A model generated the notes under the pieces. That model was not told where the DNA came from. It ran no database searches and saw only the letters and a program-made list of their open reading frames with translations. From assembly GCF_008245225.1 (NCBI RefSeq), contig NZ_VTAW01000002.1, positions 186,001-250,000 of the forward strand: 64,000 bases of DNA, in the 5' to 3' direction. A program made the position numbers and the translations under genes. Shown here in pieces: positions 25,556-34,506 of the stretch. This stretch comes from Natrialba swarupiae (GTDB lineage: Archaea > Halobacteriota > Halobacteria > Halobacteriales > Natrialbaceae). The first letter of the stretch is position 1. Every line of letters begins with the position of its first letter.

Positions 25556-27967
25556 CTACCCGATGATGATTTCGTCCGTTCCGACGTCGATGTCGCTTTC
25601 GGTTATGTTACCCTGCTCTCGGTGGGATTCGTCACCGGGCTCGAAATCAGAGCCACTACCGCTTCCCGGATCGAAGGAGGGGGGATCAAGAGTTTCACCT
25701 TCCGGTGGCGTAATTTCGACGTGTGCGATCGCGTCGTTGAAGTTCGGATCGTCGCTTCCCTCACCGAACGCTTCCTCCCAATAGTCGTCGGCACTTTGTC
25801 CCGAATCGGGCGCGTCGGTGATCTCAAAGACGAAGATGTACTCGTGTTCATCGAGTTGGAGGTACCCTTCGCCGTCTTCACCCTTTTCAACGTCGACATC
25901 GACGCCATCTCGTTCGAGAACTTCGTCGGCGCTCAACTGTGTGTAGTGTCCACCCCGTAGTTCAGGTAGGTGGTTGTTTTCCTGACTCAGGACGCGAACA
26001 CCGGCAGTATCACTATCGGTATCCGCCTCGATGGTGTGAAGTATGTTATCTTCGGTGTGGGCCGGAAGGTCGTCCTCGTCACACTGATAAATATCCCAGT
26101 CTCTATCGACGTATTCGACGGTGTCTTTGTATCCCCACGATGGACACGTTTCACGTTCGTACGATGTGGCCTCGAGTTGGAGGCTCGATCGCTCTTCGAC
26201 CGTGAAACTGGACCCCCAGATCTCCCATCGGTTCTGATAGGTGTTCAGGTTCTTGTCGTCCCATCCAGTATCCCAATAGTTTGCGGGTTCTCCGGTTGAA
26301 TCACCGTTTTCGTCGACTGGTTGTGTTTTGACGTCAACAGAAATTGCGGGATTCTCTTTCCGCCAACTCCCATACCACTCATATTCTGCAGATACTTCAG
26401 TACCAACAACTGAAACGTCAACGTCGGTTCCCGGTTCGATGACGACCTCCGTGTCTCCGACATCAATTCCATCAGGGACGGTAAAGTACCCGGTGGCGCT
26501 GTCTCCGTTCGACGCCGAGACGGTAAACTCGTGGCCGCCTTCGTACAGATCGTCAGGATCGAGAGTAAAGGTCGCTGTTCCGGTTTCTCCGACGTCTCGG
26601 TCGTGAATCTCTCCGGTATAGCCCTCGAGACCGTAGGGGTCACTCTCAGAGGTTTCGTCGGGCTCGAGACTCAACTCGAGTTCACCCATCTCCGTCCCCC
26701 ACTCTGAGAGGTCGGAGCCGCCGGTGTTCGTCACGTCTACCTCGAGCGTGACCTTCTCCTCGGTTGCTTCCACCGGATCGTCCTCGTCACTGGCATCCAT
26801 CCCGTCTACGTGCGGGACGTCGATATCGAGGTACGGTTCCGGTTCCGGGCTAAAGTAAAACGAACCCGGCTGTTCGAGTCGGTCCTGATCAGTATAGATC
26901 TGGTAGTCGTACTCTTCTCCCTGTTCGAGGTAATCGTGGGGGTCCTCGAGGATGAAGGTGACATTCTCCTCATCACCACTAGAGAGGTTAACCGGTTCGG
27001 ATGTTGGGACCGTCGGACCGCCGATGATATCAAGTTTGACGTCCTGTTCTTCCTCTACTTCACCGACGTTCTCGAGGGTCGCTTTGAACTCGAGGTCGTC
27101 GGTACCGACGTGTTTGTTCTCGCCGTCCTCGCCGCTGACGACGCCGTGGTCCTCTTTGATCCAGAAGTCCGCACTCGAGTCGGTGACGTTCTCCATGATG
27201 ACCTCGACGGTTTCGTCGCTTCCGGTACCGACCACGGGGCTCGTCTCGCCGCTGTTCACCGTGAAGTTTTCGCGATTGTCGAACTCGGAGGTGAGAAACT
27301 CCGACCAGCCGTCGTGATACTCGCTTTCGATCACGAGTGCCATATCGTTGTAGCCGTCTCTGGTCGCGTTTTCGCTGGCTTCCTCGAGCCGTTCGGAGAG
27401 ATCGCTGTCGGGGTTTGGCTGTGCAGTCCCTTCGCTTTGCTGGACCTCGTCTTCGGTCAACGTCAACAGTCGAAGCTGAAGGGACTCGTCCTCGTACCCG
27501 ATGTCCGGTTCGGAATTTACGCGGTACTCGCCGTTTCGATCCACCCAGCTTCCACCACCCTGGAGGATGACCGTCATGTCGTCTGATTCGTCCACGAGTG
27601 CACCGAGTGGATCGATCTCGACCGTTTCGTTCCCGGCTTCGACCGCATCGTGTTTAGTAGCACCAGCGGAGGCGTTGTACCACGCGATGTGAACTTCGCC
27701 ATCGGGCCGGTAGTTGTCTATCGGAATAGACGTCGTCTGGTCCGTCGATGCGGTCGTCTCGATACTGTGTTCGGTCGTATCGATCGCGGAGTGCGTAATC
27801 TCCGCTTCGCTGTCGTCCTCGAGCGACTCGAGTAATCCGATCCCCAACACGAGAACGAGCACTGAACCCATCAGCACGATCCCGAGTAACAGCGTAAACC
27901 CCACTACGTGAGACACCCCCCGGTCTCCACGCAGTGTCTGACGGAGTCGGTCAGCTCCCGGAGTCAT
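25556..27967 (-). CDS. large secreted pilin-like protein (DUF7289-type)
   Basis: An 803-residue protein. Near the N-terminus RGVSHVVGFTLLLGIVLMGS and a following hydrophobic stretch resemble the conserved hydrophobic start of haloarchaeal pilin-like (class III signal peptide) proteins, here probably anchoring a long extracellular domain. The rest is acidic and beta-rich, with repeated CARDB-like strands (LEFKATLENVGEVEEEQ, TLEVDVTNTGGSDLSEWG). It ends with a serine/glycine/aspartate-rich tail. Surface or adhesive function is inference. Its GC content seems lower than that of the neighbouring genes. It interrupts the usual adk-DUF106 order. A TATA-like TTTATTAT lies about 29 nt upstream on the minus strand (27992-28000). 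Confidence 0.7.
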   Translation of the reverse strand: MTPGADRLRQTLRGDRGVSHVVGFTLLLGIVLMGSVLVLVLGIGLLESLEDDSEAEITHSAIDTTEHSIETTASTDQTTSIPIDNYRPDGEVHIAWYNASAGATKHDAVEAGNETVEIDPLGALVDESDDMTVILQGGGSWVDRNGEYRVNSEPDIGYEDESLQLRLLTLTEDEVQQSEGTAQPNPDSDLSERLEEASENATRDGYNDMALVIESEYHDGWSEFLTSEFDNRENFTVNSGETSPVVGTGSDETVEVIMENVTDSSADFWIKEDHGVVSGEDGENKHVGTDDLEFKATLENVGEVEEEQDVKLDIIGGPTVPTSEPVNLSSGDEENVTFILEDPHDYLEQGEEYDYQIYTDQDRLEQPGSFYFSPEPEPYLDIDVPHVDGMDASDEDDPVEATEEKVTLEVDVTNTGGSDLSEWGTEMGELELSLEPDETSESDPYGLEGYTGEIHDRDVGETGTATFTLDPDDLYEGGHEFTVSASNGDSATGYFTVPDGIDVGDTEVVIEPGTDVDVSVVGTEVSAEYEWYGSWRKENPAISVDVKTQPVDENGDSTGEPANYWDTGWDDKNLNTYQNRWEIWGSSFTVEERSSLQLEATSYERETCPSWGYKDTVEYVDRDWDIYQCDEDDLPAHTEDNILHTIEADTDSDTAGVRVLSQENNHLPELRGGHYTQLSADEVLERDGVDVDVEKGEDGEGYLQLDEHEYIFVFEITDAPDSGQSADDYWEEAFGEGSDDPNFNDAIAHVEITPPEGETLDPPSFDPGSGSGSDFEPGDESHREQGNITESDIDVGTDEIIIG

Positions 27968-28115
27968 TATTTTGTACTGATTTAGTTTTCGAGATAATAA
28001 ATGTTGTCCAAATCACTGTGCTGAGGCAATGTCCGAAAAGAATCCCCAGCAAGCGGTCGAATGTCGCCGAGGGAGGCCACCACTCGTTCGTTCGTCGCTC
28101 TTCCGACGAAGATAA

Positions 28116-28125
28116 ACACTTGTAT
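28116..28125 (+). promoter_or_regulatory. TATA-like element of the DUF106 gene
   Basis: CTTGTATACC lies about 30 nt before the ATG at 28151. It suggests that DUF106 starts its own transcript. Confidence 0.4.
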
Positions 28126-28150
28126 ACCGAACGGCCGCTAGAACAATCAG

Positions 28151-29104
28151 ATGACGCGTACAGCCGAGAAGATCAACTCCCTCGTTCGTGAGGATTCCTC
28201 GCTCGCCGACGGCCTCGAGACGATCCGCGAGCAAGCCGACGAAAACGGCGGCGAGGTTACCTGGCAGGACGTCAACGACGACCTGACCAGCGGACAATGG
28301 GGACGACTGATCGAGAAGGGAGTGTTGGTTGACGGGGACGAGGGGTTCGAGATCGCCGACAGAGAGGCGTACGACGAAGCGCTGGACGGCGACGGCGACG
28401 GCGAGACGGGAGTGCCGGACGTCGACATCAGCGACGAGGAGTCGAAGTGGTCCCAGTGGGACAAGATCGCCGCAGTCGGCTCGGTCCTATTGATGATCGG
28501 CTACTGGCTCGATTCGGTTCGGAACACGGTCGGCGGAGCGATCGACTTTCTGCTTGCACCGCTCGACGCCGCGCTCCCGTTTTACGCCGTGATTCTCTCC
28601 GTGGCGCTGTTGACCGGCCTCTACTCGACGCTGTTGCAGGCCAACCTGATGAATCCGGAGATCATCGGGAAGTACCAAAAGCGGATGAAGGCGATGCAGG
28701 AAAAACAGAAAGACGTCCGCGAGCGCAAGAAAGAAGCCGAAGAACGCGACGCGAGCGACGCCGAGATCGAACGCCTCGAAAACGAGATGGACCGCGTCCG
28801 CGAGGAACAGATGGAGGCGATGGCCGACAACATCGGAATGTTCAAAGAGCAGTTCCGACCGATGGTCTGGATCATGTTGTTTACCATTCCGTTGTTTCTC
28901 TGGATGTACTGGAAGATCCTCGACGGTCACGTCAGCGAGGCCGAATTGACGATGATCATGCCGATCGCGGGCGAAGTGCGGCTGAACCAGGGTCTCGTCG
29001 GCCCGATGTGGGCGTGGATCGTCTGGTATTTCCTCTGTTCGATGGGCTTTACGCAGCTGTTGCGCAAGGCGCTGAACATCGATATGACCCCAGCAGGAAC
29101 CTGA
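28151..29104 (+). CDS. DUF106 membrane protein (YidC/Get1/EMC3 superfamily)
   Basis: A 317-residue protein. An N-terminal soluble region of about 105 residues looks like a small winged-helix or coiled part (EVTWQDVNDDLTSGQWGRLIEKG). Then come a hydrophobic segment at about 111-130, a second at about 140-160, and a long charged coiled coil (KRMKAMQEKQKDVRERKKEAE, about 176-228). Further membrane helices follow (MVWIMLFTIPLFLWMY and AWIVWYFLCSMGFTQLLRK). Three helices around a cytoplasmic coiled coil are the mark of archaeal DUF106/Ylp1, distantly related to Oxa1/YidC/Get1/EMC3 insertases. It probably inserts membrane proteins next to SecY or Get3. Confidence 0.9.
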   Translation: MTRTAEKINSLVREDSSLADGLETIREQADENGGEVTWQDVNDDLTSGQWGRLIEKGVLVDGDEGFEIADREAYDEALDGDGDGETGVPDVDISDEESKWSQWDKIAAVGSVLLMIGYWLDSVRNTVGGAIDFLLAPLDAALPFYAVILSVALLTGLYSTLLQANLMNPEIIGKYQKRMKAMQEKQKDVRERKKEAEERDASDAEIERLENEMDRVREEQMEAMADNIGMFKEQFRPMVWIMLFTIPLFLWMYWKILDGHVSEAELTMIMPIAGEVRLNQGLVGPMWAWIVWYFLCSMGFTQLLRKALNIDMTPAGT

Positions 29105-29157
29105 TCGAGCCCCGACGGATTCAAAACCCCTTTTAGTCACGCCGTCGCAGGTCGAAT

Positions 29158-29736
29158 ATGTTACTCACCGTCTCCGGTCCGCCGGGTAGCGGGAAGAGCA
29201 CCACCGCCGGGTTGCTCGCCGAGGCGTTCGACCTCGATCACGTCAGCGGCGGCGACATCTTCCGAGAACTCGCGGACGAACGGGGCTACACCCCCCTCGA
29301 GTTCAACAAGCTGGCCGAGGAGAACGATCAGATCGATCGTGATCTGGATCGACGGCTCCGCGAAATCGCCCTCCAGGAGGACGATCTCGTCCTCGAGTCC
29401 CGACTCGCAGGGTGGCTCGCCGGCGACGAGGCGAACTTCAGATTCTGGCTCGATGCGCCGGCTCGAGTCCGCGGCGAACGGATCGCCGAACGAGAACAGA
29501 AAGATCCCGACCGGGCAACCGAAGAGACGAAAGCGCGTGAAGCCAGCGAGGCCCAACGGTATCAAGAGTACTACGGCATCGACATTCGGGACCTAACGAT
29601 ATACGATCTCTCGGTGAATACCGCTCGGTGGGAGCCGGATGCGGTCCTCGACATGCTCGTGACCGCCGTCGACGAGTACGAAGCCGTCGGCGACGAAGGA
29701 AAAGCGAACGTCTCACTCGAGTACGAGTTCGAATGA
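29158..29736 (+). CDS. cmk: archaeal (d)CMP kinase
   Basis: A 192-residue protein with the P-loop [10 protein letters not shown] (residues 6-15), the CMP-binding region [16 protein letters not shown], and a lid-like helix [24 protein letters not shown]. It phosphorylates CMP and dCMP. A TATA-like CCTTTTAG lies about 25-30 nt upstream, so the gene can have its own leaderless transcript. Its stop overlaps the cbf5 ATG by 4 nt (ATGA), and cmk-cbf5 is a common archaeal pair. Confidence 0.95.
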   Translation: MLLTVSGPPGSGKSTTAGLLAEAFDLDHVSGGDIFRELADERGYTPLEFNKLAEENDQIDRDLDRRLREIALQEDDLVLESRLAGWLAGDEANFRFWLDAPARVRGERIAEREQKDPDRATEETKAREASEAQRYQEYYGIDIRDLTIYDLSVNTARWEPDAVLDMLVTAVDEYEAVGDEGKANVSLEYEFE

Positions 29737-30641
29737 CGCTCCGTGGCCCGCCCGGCGATCGGTCGCCGGCCGAACTCCTGACGTTCGGCGTCGTCAACCT
29801 GGACAAACCGCCGGGTCCATCCTCGCATCAGGTCAGTGGGTGGATACGTGACGCCGTCGACGAGAAACTCTCGACGCTCGAGGCGAGCGAACCGATCGAT
29901 CGTGCCGCGCACGCGGGGACGCTCGATCCGAAGGTAACTGGCTGTCTTCCGGTTATGCTCGGCGACGCAACCCGTCTCGCGCAGGTGTTTCTCGAGGGGA
30001 AAAAGGAGTACGTTGCTGTCCTCGAGTGTCACGGTCGGGTGCCGTCGGACGCAGAATCGATCGTCGCCGAGTTCGAGGGACCGATCTACCAGAAGCCGCC
30101 GCGAAAGAGCGCCGTCTCTCGTCGGTTGCGCGTTCGAACCATTCACGACCTCGACGTTCTGGAACGAGAAGAGCGACGGATCCTGTTACGGATCCGGTGT
30201 GAGAGCGGCACTTACGTTCGAAAACTCTGTCACGACCTTGGACTTGCGATGGGGACGGGCGGTCACATGGGCGCGCTCCGCCGAACGATGACGGAGCCGT
30301 TCGACGATACGGACCTTCATACCGCGACCGAGTTCCTCGATGCACTCGCGTTCTGGCTCGAGGACGACGATCCGGAACCGCTGTACGACGTCGTCGACCC
30401 AGCCGAGCGAATTCTCGAAAATCTGGCGCGGGTAACGATCGCCGAGAGCGCCGCACACGAAGTTGCAAACGGCGCACCGGTCTACGCACCCGGCGTACTC
30501 GACGTCGGCAGCGACGCCAGCCACGGTGACCTCGTCGCCTGTTTCACACCCGCAGGTGCGGCGGTCTGTCTCGGTGAACTCGTCGGCAGCCGTGAGGCCG
30601 ATTCGGGTGTCGTCGTGGATCTCGAGCGTGTTCTCGTCTAA
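29733..30641 (+). CDS. cbf5: tRNA/rRNA pseudouridine synthase Cbf5
   Basis: A 302-residue protein. The catalytic aspartate is in [22 protein letters not shown]. Other family motifs are [20 protein letters not shown] and [22 protein letters not shown]-terminal PUA domain (about 225-302) binds guide RNA. Cbf5 modifies rRNA as the catalytic part of H/ACA particles and can also act on tRNA U55. The start ATG at 29733 overlaps cmk by 4 nt. The tRNA-Pro gene follows 84 nt downstream. Confidence 0.95.
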   Translation: MTLRGPPGDRSPAELLTFGVVNLDKPPGPSSHQVSGWIRDAVDEKLSTLEASEPIDRAAHAGTLDPKVTGCLPVMLGDATRLAQVFLEGKKEYVAVLECHGRVPSDAESIVAEFEGPIYQKPPRKSAVSRRLRVRTIHDLDVLEREERRILLRIRCESGTYVRKLCHDLGLAMGTGGHMGALRRTMTEPFDDTDLHTATEFLDALAFWLEDDDPEPLYDVVDPAERILENLARVTIAESAAHEVANGAPVYAPGVLDVGSDASHGDLVACFTPAGAAVCLGELVGSREADSGVVVDLERVLV

Positions 30642-30692
30642 CTCCGGCCAACGACTCGAGTTCCGATCCGTGTGGGCAAAGCGAAACGACAC

Positions 30693-30700
30693 GCTTAAAC
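30693..30700 (+). promoter_or_regulatory. TATA-like element of tRNA-Pro
   Basis: GCTTAAAC lies 26-33 nt upstream of the mature tRNA start at 30726, in the right place for a tRNA promoter. Confidence 0.45.
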
Positions 30701-30725
30701 AGCAGACGGCCGTCGATCCACGTGC

Positions 30726-30796
30726 GGGACCGTGGGGTAGTGGTATCCTCTGCGGATGGGGTCCGTAGGACCCGAGTTCAATTCTCGGCGGTCCCA
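30726..30796 (+). tRNA. tRNA-Pro (anticodon GGG)
   Basis: A 71-nt cloverleaf. The acceptor stem is GGGACCG/CGGTCCC with discriminator A. The anticodon stem is TGCGG/CCGTA around the loop ATGGGGT (anticodon GGG). The T arm has CGAG/CTCG with loop TTCAATT. No intron or encoded CCA. Its 3' end borders a lower-GC block, a common place for integration. Confidence 0.93.
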
Positions 30797-31124
30797 CTGG
30801 AATTTTAATAACACGAGAAAATAAGAACCTCAGACACCTCTTTGTTCAACGTTCTCATACCGAGGTGTGCAATAAATGATACACTGGAAATCCAGCGTAT
30901 CGGCTCGAAACCGGTATCAGAAATGTGGTAGTCACGTCACTGGTGAGTTCCGCCGCGCGTACGGGTCACTTCGAGTTGGATATTAGAGATGACCCTGTTT
31001 CCAGAGGAATCGGTTACGGCCTACGAGTTTGCGACATGACCAATAATTGAGCCCGACCCACTAGAATCCTAGTAAATATGACACCTTCTGGGAGCTACTA
31101 CCCTGAGCGGTCCGCTTGATTTGT
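30797..31124. other. AT-rich intergenic region after tRNA-Pro
   Basis: About 330 nt with no supported gene. It holds two small palindromes: a near-perfect hairpin at 30878-30901 (GATACACTGG with CCAGCGTATC) and ACTAG-AATC-CTAGT at 31060-31073, close to the 3' end of the DUF59 gene. No second copy of the tRNA-Pro 3' end was found by eye. Confidence 0.5.
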
Positions 31125-31484
31125 TCACTCATCTGCTTGTTCACGGAGATACCTCCGTTTGTGTTCGTCTATAACTGCCTGTCGCCGCTGTTTGGCCTGC
31201 TCAGTCATCATATCAGGAGACCACTCGAACCCATTGTCGGTTTCCAACTCGACCGTTTTAATCTCCGAGAAGTCTTCCAGGCAATCCTCGACTTCCTCCA
31301 TGAAGTATGGAATCATGTGACAGGACGGTGTAGTAAGCCGCATCTGGATGAGTGCTTTGTCTTCTCTAATTTCGATAGATTCGACAAGCCCCATCTCGAC
31401 GATGTCGAGGTTCGAACCAGTCGCAGCACTACACGGATCGACGATCTCACGCAGGGAGTCACGGACCCGTTCAGTCGTGCTCAT
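31125..31484 (-). CDS. DUF59/MIP18-type metal-sulfur cluster assembly factor
   Basis: A 119-residue protein. The pattern LREIVDPCSAATGSNLDIVEMGLVESIEI followed by LTTPSCHMIPYFMEEVEDCL is the DUF59 fold, with the conserved cysteine in the TxPxC motif. Family members help load iron-sulfur or other metal centres onto client enzymes. The ATG at 31484 overlaps the upstream amidohydrolase stop by 4 nt. The pair plus the divergent alcohol dehydrogenase resembles genes that accompany bacterial propane or other soluble diiron monooxygenases. Here no monooxygenase gene is visible. Confidence 0.85.
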   Translation of the reverse strand: MSTTERVRDSLREIVDPCSAATGSNLDIVEMGLVESIEIREDKALIQMRLTTPSCHMIPYFMEEVEDCLEDFSEIKTVELETDNGFEWSPDMMTEQAKQRRQAVIDEHKRRYLREQADE

Positions 31485-32551
31485 GTTGTGGCCACCTCGA
31501 AGTTCGTTGTTGACCACGGATCCGCGACCTCACCGTCAGACTCATCAGCTTCGGTTTGTGCCCTGAGTTCGTCGAGGTCAAATCCGTGTGCCTTAGCAAA
31601 ATTCTCGCCGAGGATTTTTTGTTTGTCTTCCTGAGTTATTGTGAACGTTCCGGCAAAACCATCCATCTCCGGGAAATCGAACTCCCAGAACCGCTCGAGA
31701 AGCAGTTGCGGATGGAAGTGAGGAGCACCCGTGCCCCAAATGAGTTTGTCTACCGCCTGTTTTCCACCTGCGTACAGAAGTTCCTGCATTGTGTCTACGA
31801 ACGTTTTCGGCGTGGTTACGGCTTCGGACAGTGTCAACTCCAGATTGATGTAGACGTTGGGGTGGCGCATGATCTGCCAGCCAGTCTCCTCCGCGAAGGT
31901 CAGACCACCGTGAACTATCTCGAAGTTCAGATCTGGGAAACTGATCGCGGCTTCCTCAATATCATCGACCTTATACGGTTTCATCGGAACCGTACCGAAG
32001 GGGAACGCTTTGTGTACGGCTACGACATCCAGTCCAAGATCGGCAGCGTGTTCCCATAGTGGAAATGCAGTTTCTGGATCGTCCATTCTGAAACCGCGAT
32101 GAGTGCCGTCTGCTTCCCAGTATGATGGGTATATCTTCACACCGTGTGCACCTAACTCTTCGACCTGTCTCGTCAACTCTTCTTTCGGATTATCCATTCC
32201 AATCGGATCGATTCCGGCCAGGGCTGCCCCCTGGTTCGGGTTCCTCTCTACGAATTGCTTTGCTTTCTCGTATGAGGTTAACCCATCCTCGAAGACCATG
32301 ATCGTTTGCGGGTGGAAAACACTGAAGTCGGTAGCACTCTCCTGAAATAGCGTGGACTCAGTGTCTGCGAGTTGCCAGTCGTCGAGGAACGTCTCTTCTG
32401 TTCGAACGTATTTGTCTGGCATCGACGATTCCAACCCGTATCCGTTTCTGGCGACCGGCTCGGCTTGTTCGGCAACCCGATAATTCGAGGGCGACAGGTT
32501 GTATGAATGTGATACGGCGTCGACCACGAGGGTATCGTCCAATGATACCAT
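31481..32551 (-). CDS. amidohydrolase-2 family protein
   Basis: A 356-residue TIM-barrel protein of the amidohydrolase-2 (PF04909-like) family. It begins LVVDAVSHSYNLSPSNY, where the family often has a DxHxH metal motif; only one histidine is evident here, so metal ligation may be altered. Later features are GAHGVKIYPSYW, VVAVHKAFPFG, and FEIVHGGLTFAEE. The substrate is unknown. In bacterial propane-monooxygenase loci a similar protein is encoded with DUF59 and alcohol dehydrogenase genes, which suggests a role in diiron-enzyme maturation or acetone-type metabolism. The start at 32551 (MVSLDD) is preferred over an ATG 27 nt upstream. Base composition is less GC-rich than in flanking genes. 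Confidence 0.8.
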   Translation of the reverse strand: MVSLDDTLVVDAVSHSYNLSPSNYRVAEQAEPVARNGYGLESSMPDKYVRTEETFLDDWQLADTESTLFQESATDFSVFHPQTIMVFEDGLTSYEKAKQFVERNPNQGAALAGIDPIGMDNPKEELTRQVEELGAHGVKIYPSYWEADGTHRGFRMDDPETAFPLWEHAADLGLDVVAVHKAFPFGTVPMKPYKVDDIEEAAISFPDLNFEIVHGGLTFAEETGWQIMRHPNVYINLELTLSEAVTTPKTFVDTMQELLYAGGKQAVDKLIWGTGAPHFHPQLLLERFWEFDFPEMDGFAGTFTITQEDKQKILGENFAKAHGFDLDELRAQTEADESDGEVADPWSTTNFEVATT

Positions 32552-32687
32552 ACACCATACATGGTGAATATCCTTCAAAATCCTTTCTCAAATGGACATT
32601 GAATAAACAGATACATAAAGAACCATTTCTGCCTACATTGGCACTCTCACACAAGAAATAACTGTGATGAGTTAACTTACACCAATC
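32552..32687. promoter_or_regulatory. AT-rich divergent promoter region
   Basis: The 136 nt between the divergent amidohydrolase and alcohol dehydrogenase genes are strongly AT-rich, with several TATA-like tracts (GAATAAACAGATACATAAAG, about 32601-32620). One shared control region is likely. Confidence 0.5.
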
Positions 32688-33719
32688 ATGGACGCTGCAC
32701 GCCTGCATGAATACACAGACGAGATGTCGATGGCGTTTTCGTTTGAGGAGTTACCAAGGCCGGAACCGGAACGATCAGACGATATTGTCGTTCGCATCGA
32801 AGCAGCAGGGTGGTGTCACACCGACAACCATATCGTCCATGGAGATTTTGAAGGGGTTGCGGATATCAATTTGCCGCACACCCCAGGCCACGAGAACGCT
32901 GGCACCGTAGAGTCGGTCGGTGACGAAGTGACAGCAGTGGACCCCGGTGATGAGGTAGTCCTTCATCCAGCACTCACGTGTGGAACCTGTCGCTCCTGTC
33001 GACTCGGTGAAGAAATGTACTGCGATGAACACGTGTTTTGCGGTATGGACACGGACGGTGGATTCGCAGAGTATATGCGAACAAGCGAACGGAGTGCAGT
33101 CCAGCTAACCAACGTAGATCCCGTCGAGGCGGCACCTCACGCAGACGCTGGACTTACGGCCTATCGAGCAGTCAAGCGCGCACGTGCCAATCTCGTACCA
33201 GGTGATACGGTGCTTGCAATCGGAGTTGGTGGCCTCGGACACATCGGCATTCAATTGCTCGATGAACTGACAGCAGCTACAATCATCGCCGCAGACATCA
33301 AAGATGAGGCGCTCGCATTAGCAGATTCTGCCGACCATACTGTAAATCTCAGAGACGAGGAGATATCTGAGCTAGTCGATACAGTGACTGATGAACACGG
33401 TATCGATGCGATACTCGATTTTGTTGGTTCCGACGAGACGCTTGATCTCGGCTTGTCGTTGCTGAAACAGGGCGGGGATCACTACGTCGTCGGCTATGGC
33501 GGTCACGTGACTGCACCGGCTCAGGCGATGGTGGGTCTCGAGATCAATTACTGTGGAACGCTGTGCGGATCATTCACTGAACTCCAAGAATTGATGTCGT
33601 TGGTAGAGGATGGACAAATTGACGTTCGGACCGTCGAGTATCCGCTCGCGGAAATAAACGACGTCGCCGCAAAACTGGAAGACGGTGAAATCCAAGGGCG
33701 AGCAGTCCTCAAGCCCTGA
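32688..33719 (+). CDS. zinc-dependent alcohol dehydrogenase
   Basis: A 343-residue medium-chain dehydrogenase. Catalytic zinc ligands are in GWCHTDNH (Cys42) and GHENAG. The structural zinc lobe has four cysteines (CGTCRSCRLGEEMYC). The Rossmann NAD(P) loop is GVGGLG (about 182-187). It oxidises an alcohol or reduces a carbonyl; the substrate is not visible in the sequence. It diverges from the amidohydrolase-DUF59 pair. The codon use is visibly less GC-rich than in neighbouring genes, which suggests transfer as a block next to tRNA-Pro. Confidence 0.93.
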   Translation: MDAARLHEYTDEMSMAFSFEELPRPEPERSDDIVVRIEAAGWCHTDNHIVHGDFEGVADINLPHTPGHENAGTVESVGDEVTAVDPGDEVVLHPALTCGTCRSCRLGEEMYCDEHVFCGMDTDGGFAEYMRTSERSAVQLTNVDPVEAAPHADAGLTAYRAVKRARANLVPGDTVLAIGVGGLGHIGIQLLDELTAATIIAADIKDEALALADSADHTVNLRDEEISELVDTVTDEHGIDAILDFVGSDETLDLGLSLLKQGGDHYVVGYGGHVTAPAQAMVGLEINYCGTLCGSFTELQELMSLVEDGQIDVRTVEYPLAEINDVAAKLEDGEIQGRAVLKP

Positions 33720-33747
33720 AACAAAAGCAGATTCTCGGTACTTCTTG

Positions 33748-33906
33748 TCAGGAGACGTCACCGTACGTCAACGTTTCGTTCTCGCAAACGACGAACCTCG
33801 CCAACTCCCGCTTCGAGTGATTCTCGAGCAGATGGTTCTCGAGCGTCAGCGTCGGCTCGACGACTCGACGACAGAGGGGGCACTCGACGGGAGTTTTCGA
33901 CGCCAT
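33748..33906 (-). CDS. small C2H2-like zinc-finger protein
   Basis: A 52-residue protein with CPLCRRVVEPTLTLENHLLENH, which is a CxxC followed by HxxxxH with C2H2-type spacing, so it probably binds one zinc. It ends with FVVCENETLTYGDVS. Such one-finger proteins are common in haloarchaea and most are uncharacterised. It converges with the alcohol dehydrogenase (28 nt between stops). Confidence 0.6.
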   Translation of the reverse strand: MASKTPVECPLCRRVVEPTLTLENHLLENHSKRELARFVVCENETLTYGDVS

Positions 33907-34163
33907 ACCGTCGAATCGGGCCGTGGACCCAAAAGTATGGAGCAAGCACTGTACGGACCGAAACGGTTCCGACTCGAGCTGTAAACTGATACAAAGATTC
34001 AAGCGGTCGGACCGTCCAGATAGGAGTGTACGTTCAATGACCGCAAGGGACGGCATCACTCCCACAGATCGACGTGTCGTTCGGGAACACTGGTCTCGTT
34101 CGGCGACCTCACGACGACGTGTGCGTTCGACGGAGGCGGGGACACGGGTCGAACGGTGAGTCG

Positions 34164-34424
34164 ATGATCGGCGTACTCGAGAACCGACTGCCGCCAGAGG
34201 TTACGAGGACGACGCTGTATCACGTCGTGCGTCTCGTGTTGCGGCTGTACGTGGGAAGTTTGCTCGTCGCCGGGGTGTACAGTCTGCTCTGGGTCGCTGA
34301 CGTCGCGGGACTGATCCCGGAAGCGCTGTTGTCGACGATCTGGATCGGAATCGCGGTCATGGGATCGCTCTTTCTCGTCCTCCTGATTCCACTGTTCTAC
34401 ACGTCACGCTCGAGCCACCGGTAA
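34164..34424 (+). CDS. small two-helix membrane protein
   Basis: An 86-residue protein with two hydrophobic helices (about 31-50 and 58-79) after an amphipathic N-terminal part (MIGVLENRLPPEVTRTTLYH). No family is recognised. The ATG at 34164 is preferred to earlier in-frame starts because upstream residues are arginine-rich and unlike haloarchaeal proteins. Confidence 0.55.
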   Translation: MIGVLENRLPPEVTRTTLYHVVRLVLRLYVGSLLVAGVYSLLWVADVAGLIPEALLSTIWIGIAVMGSLFLVLLIPLFYTSRSSHR

Positions 34425-34506
34425 TCTGCTCAGGATTCGGCTCGAGTCGTCCGTACCTTCCTCGAAATTCGAGGCGTTTAACCCGTCGTCATCCGGATCT
34501 AGTACT

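Noticed and set aside
30726-33719. An intact integrated element at tRNA-Pro
   Set aside because: I found no integrase, no transposase and no second copy of the tRNA 3' end, so transfer is suggested only by composition.
33923-34159. Short plus-strand frame in the gap after the C2H2-like gene
   Set aside because: It has low-complexity Arg/Ser content, no motif, and no promoter-like start. It may be a 40-residue peptide, but I cannot support it.
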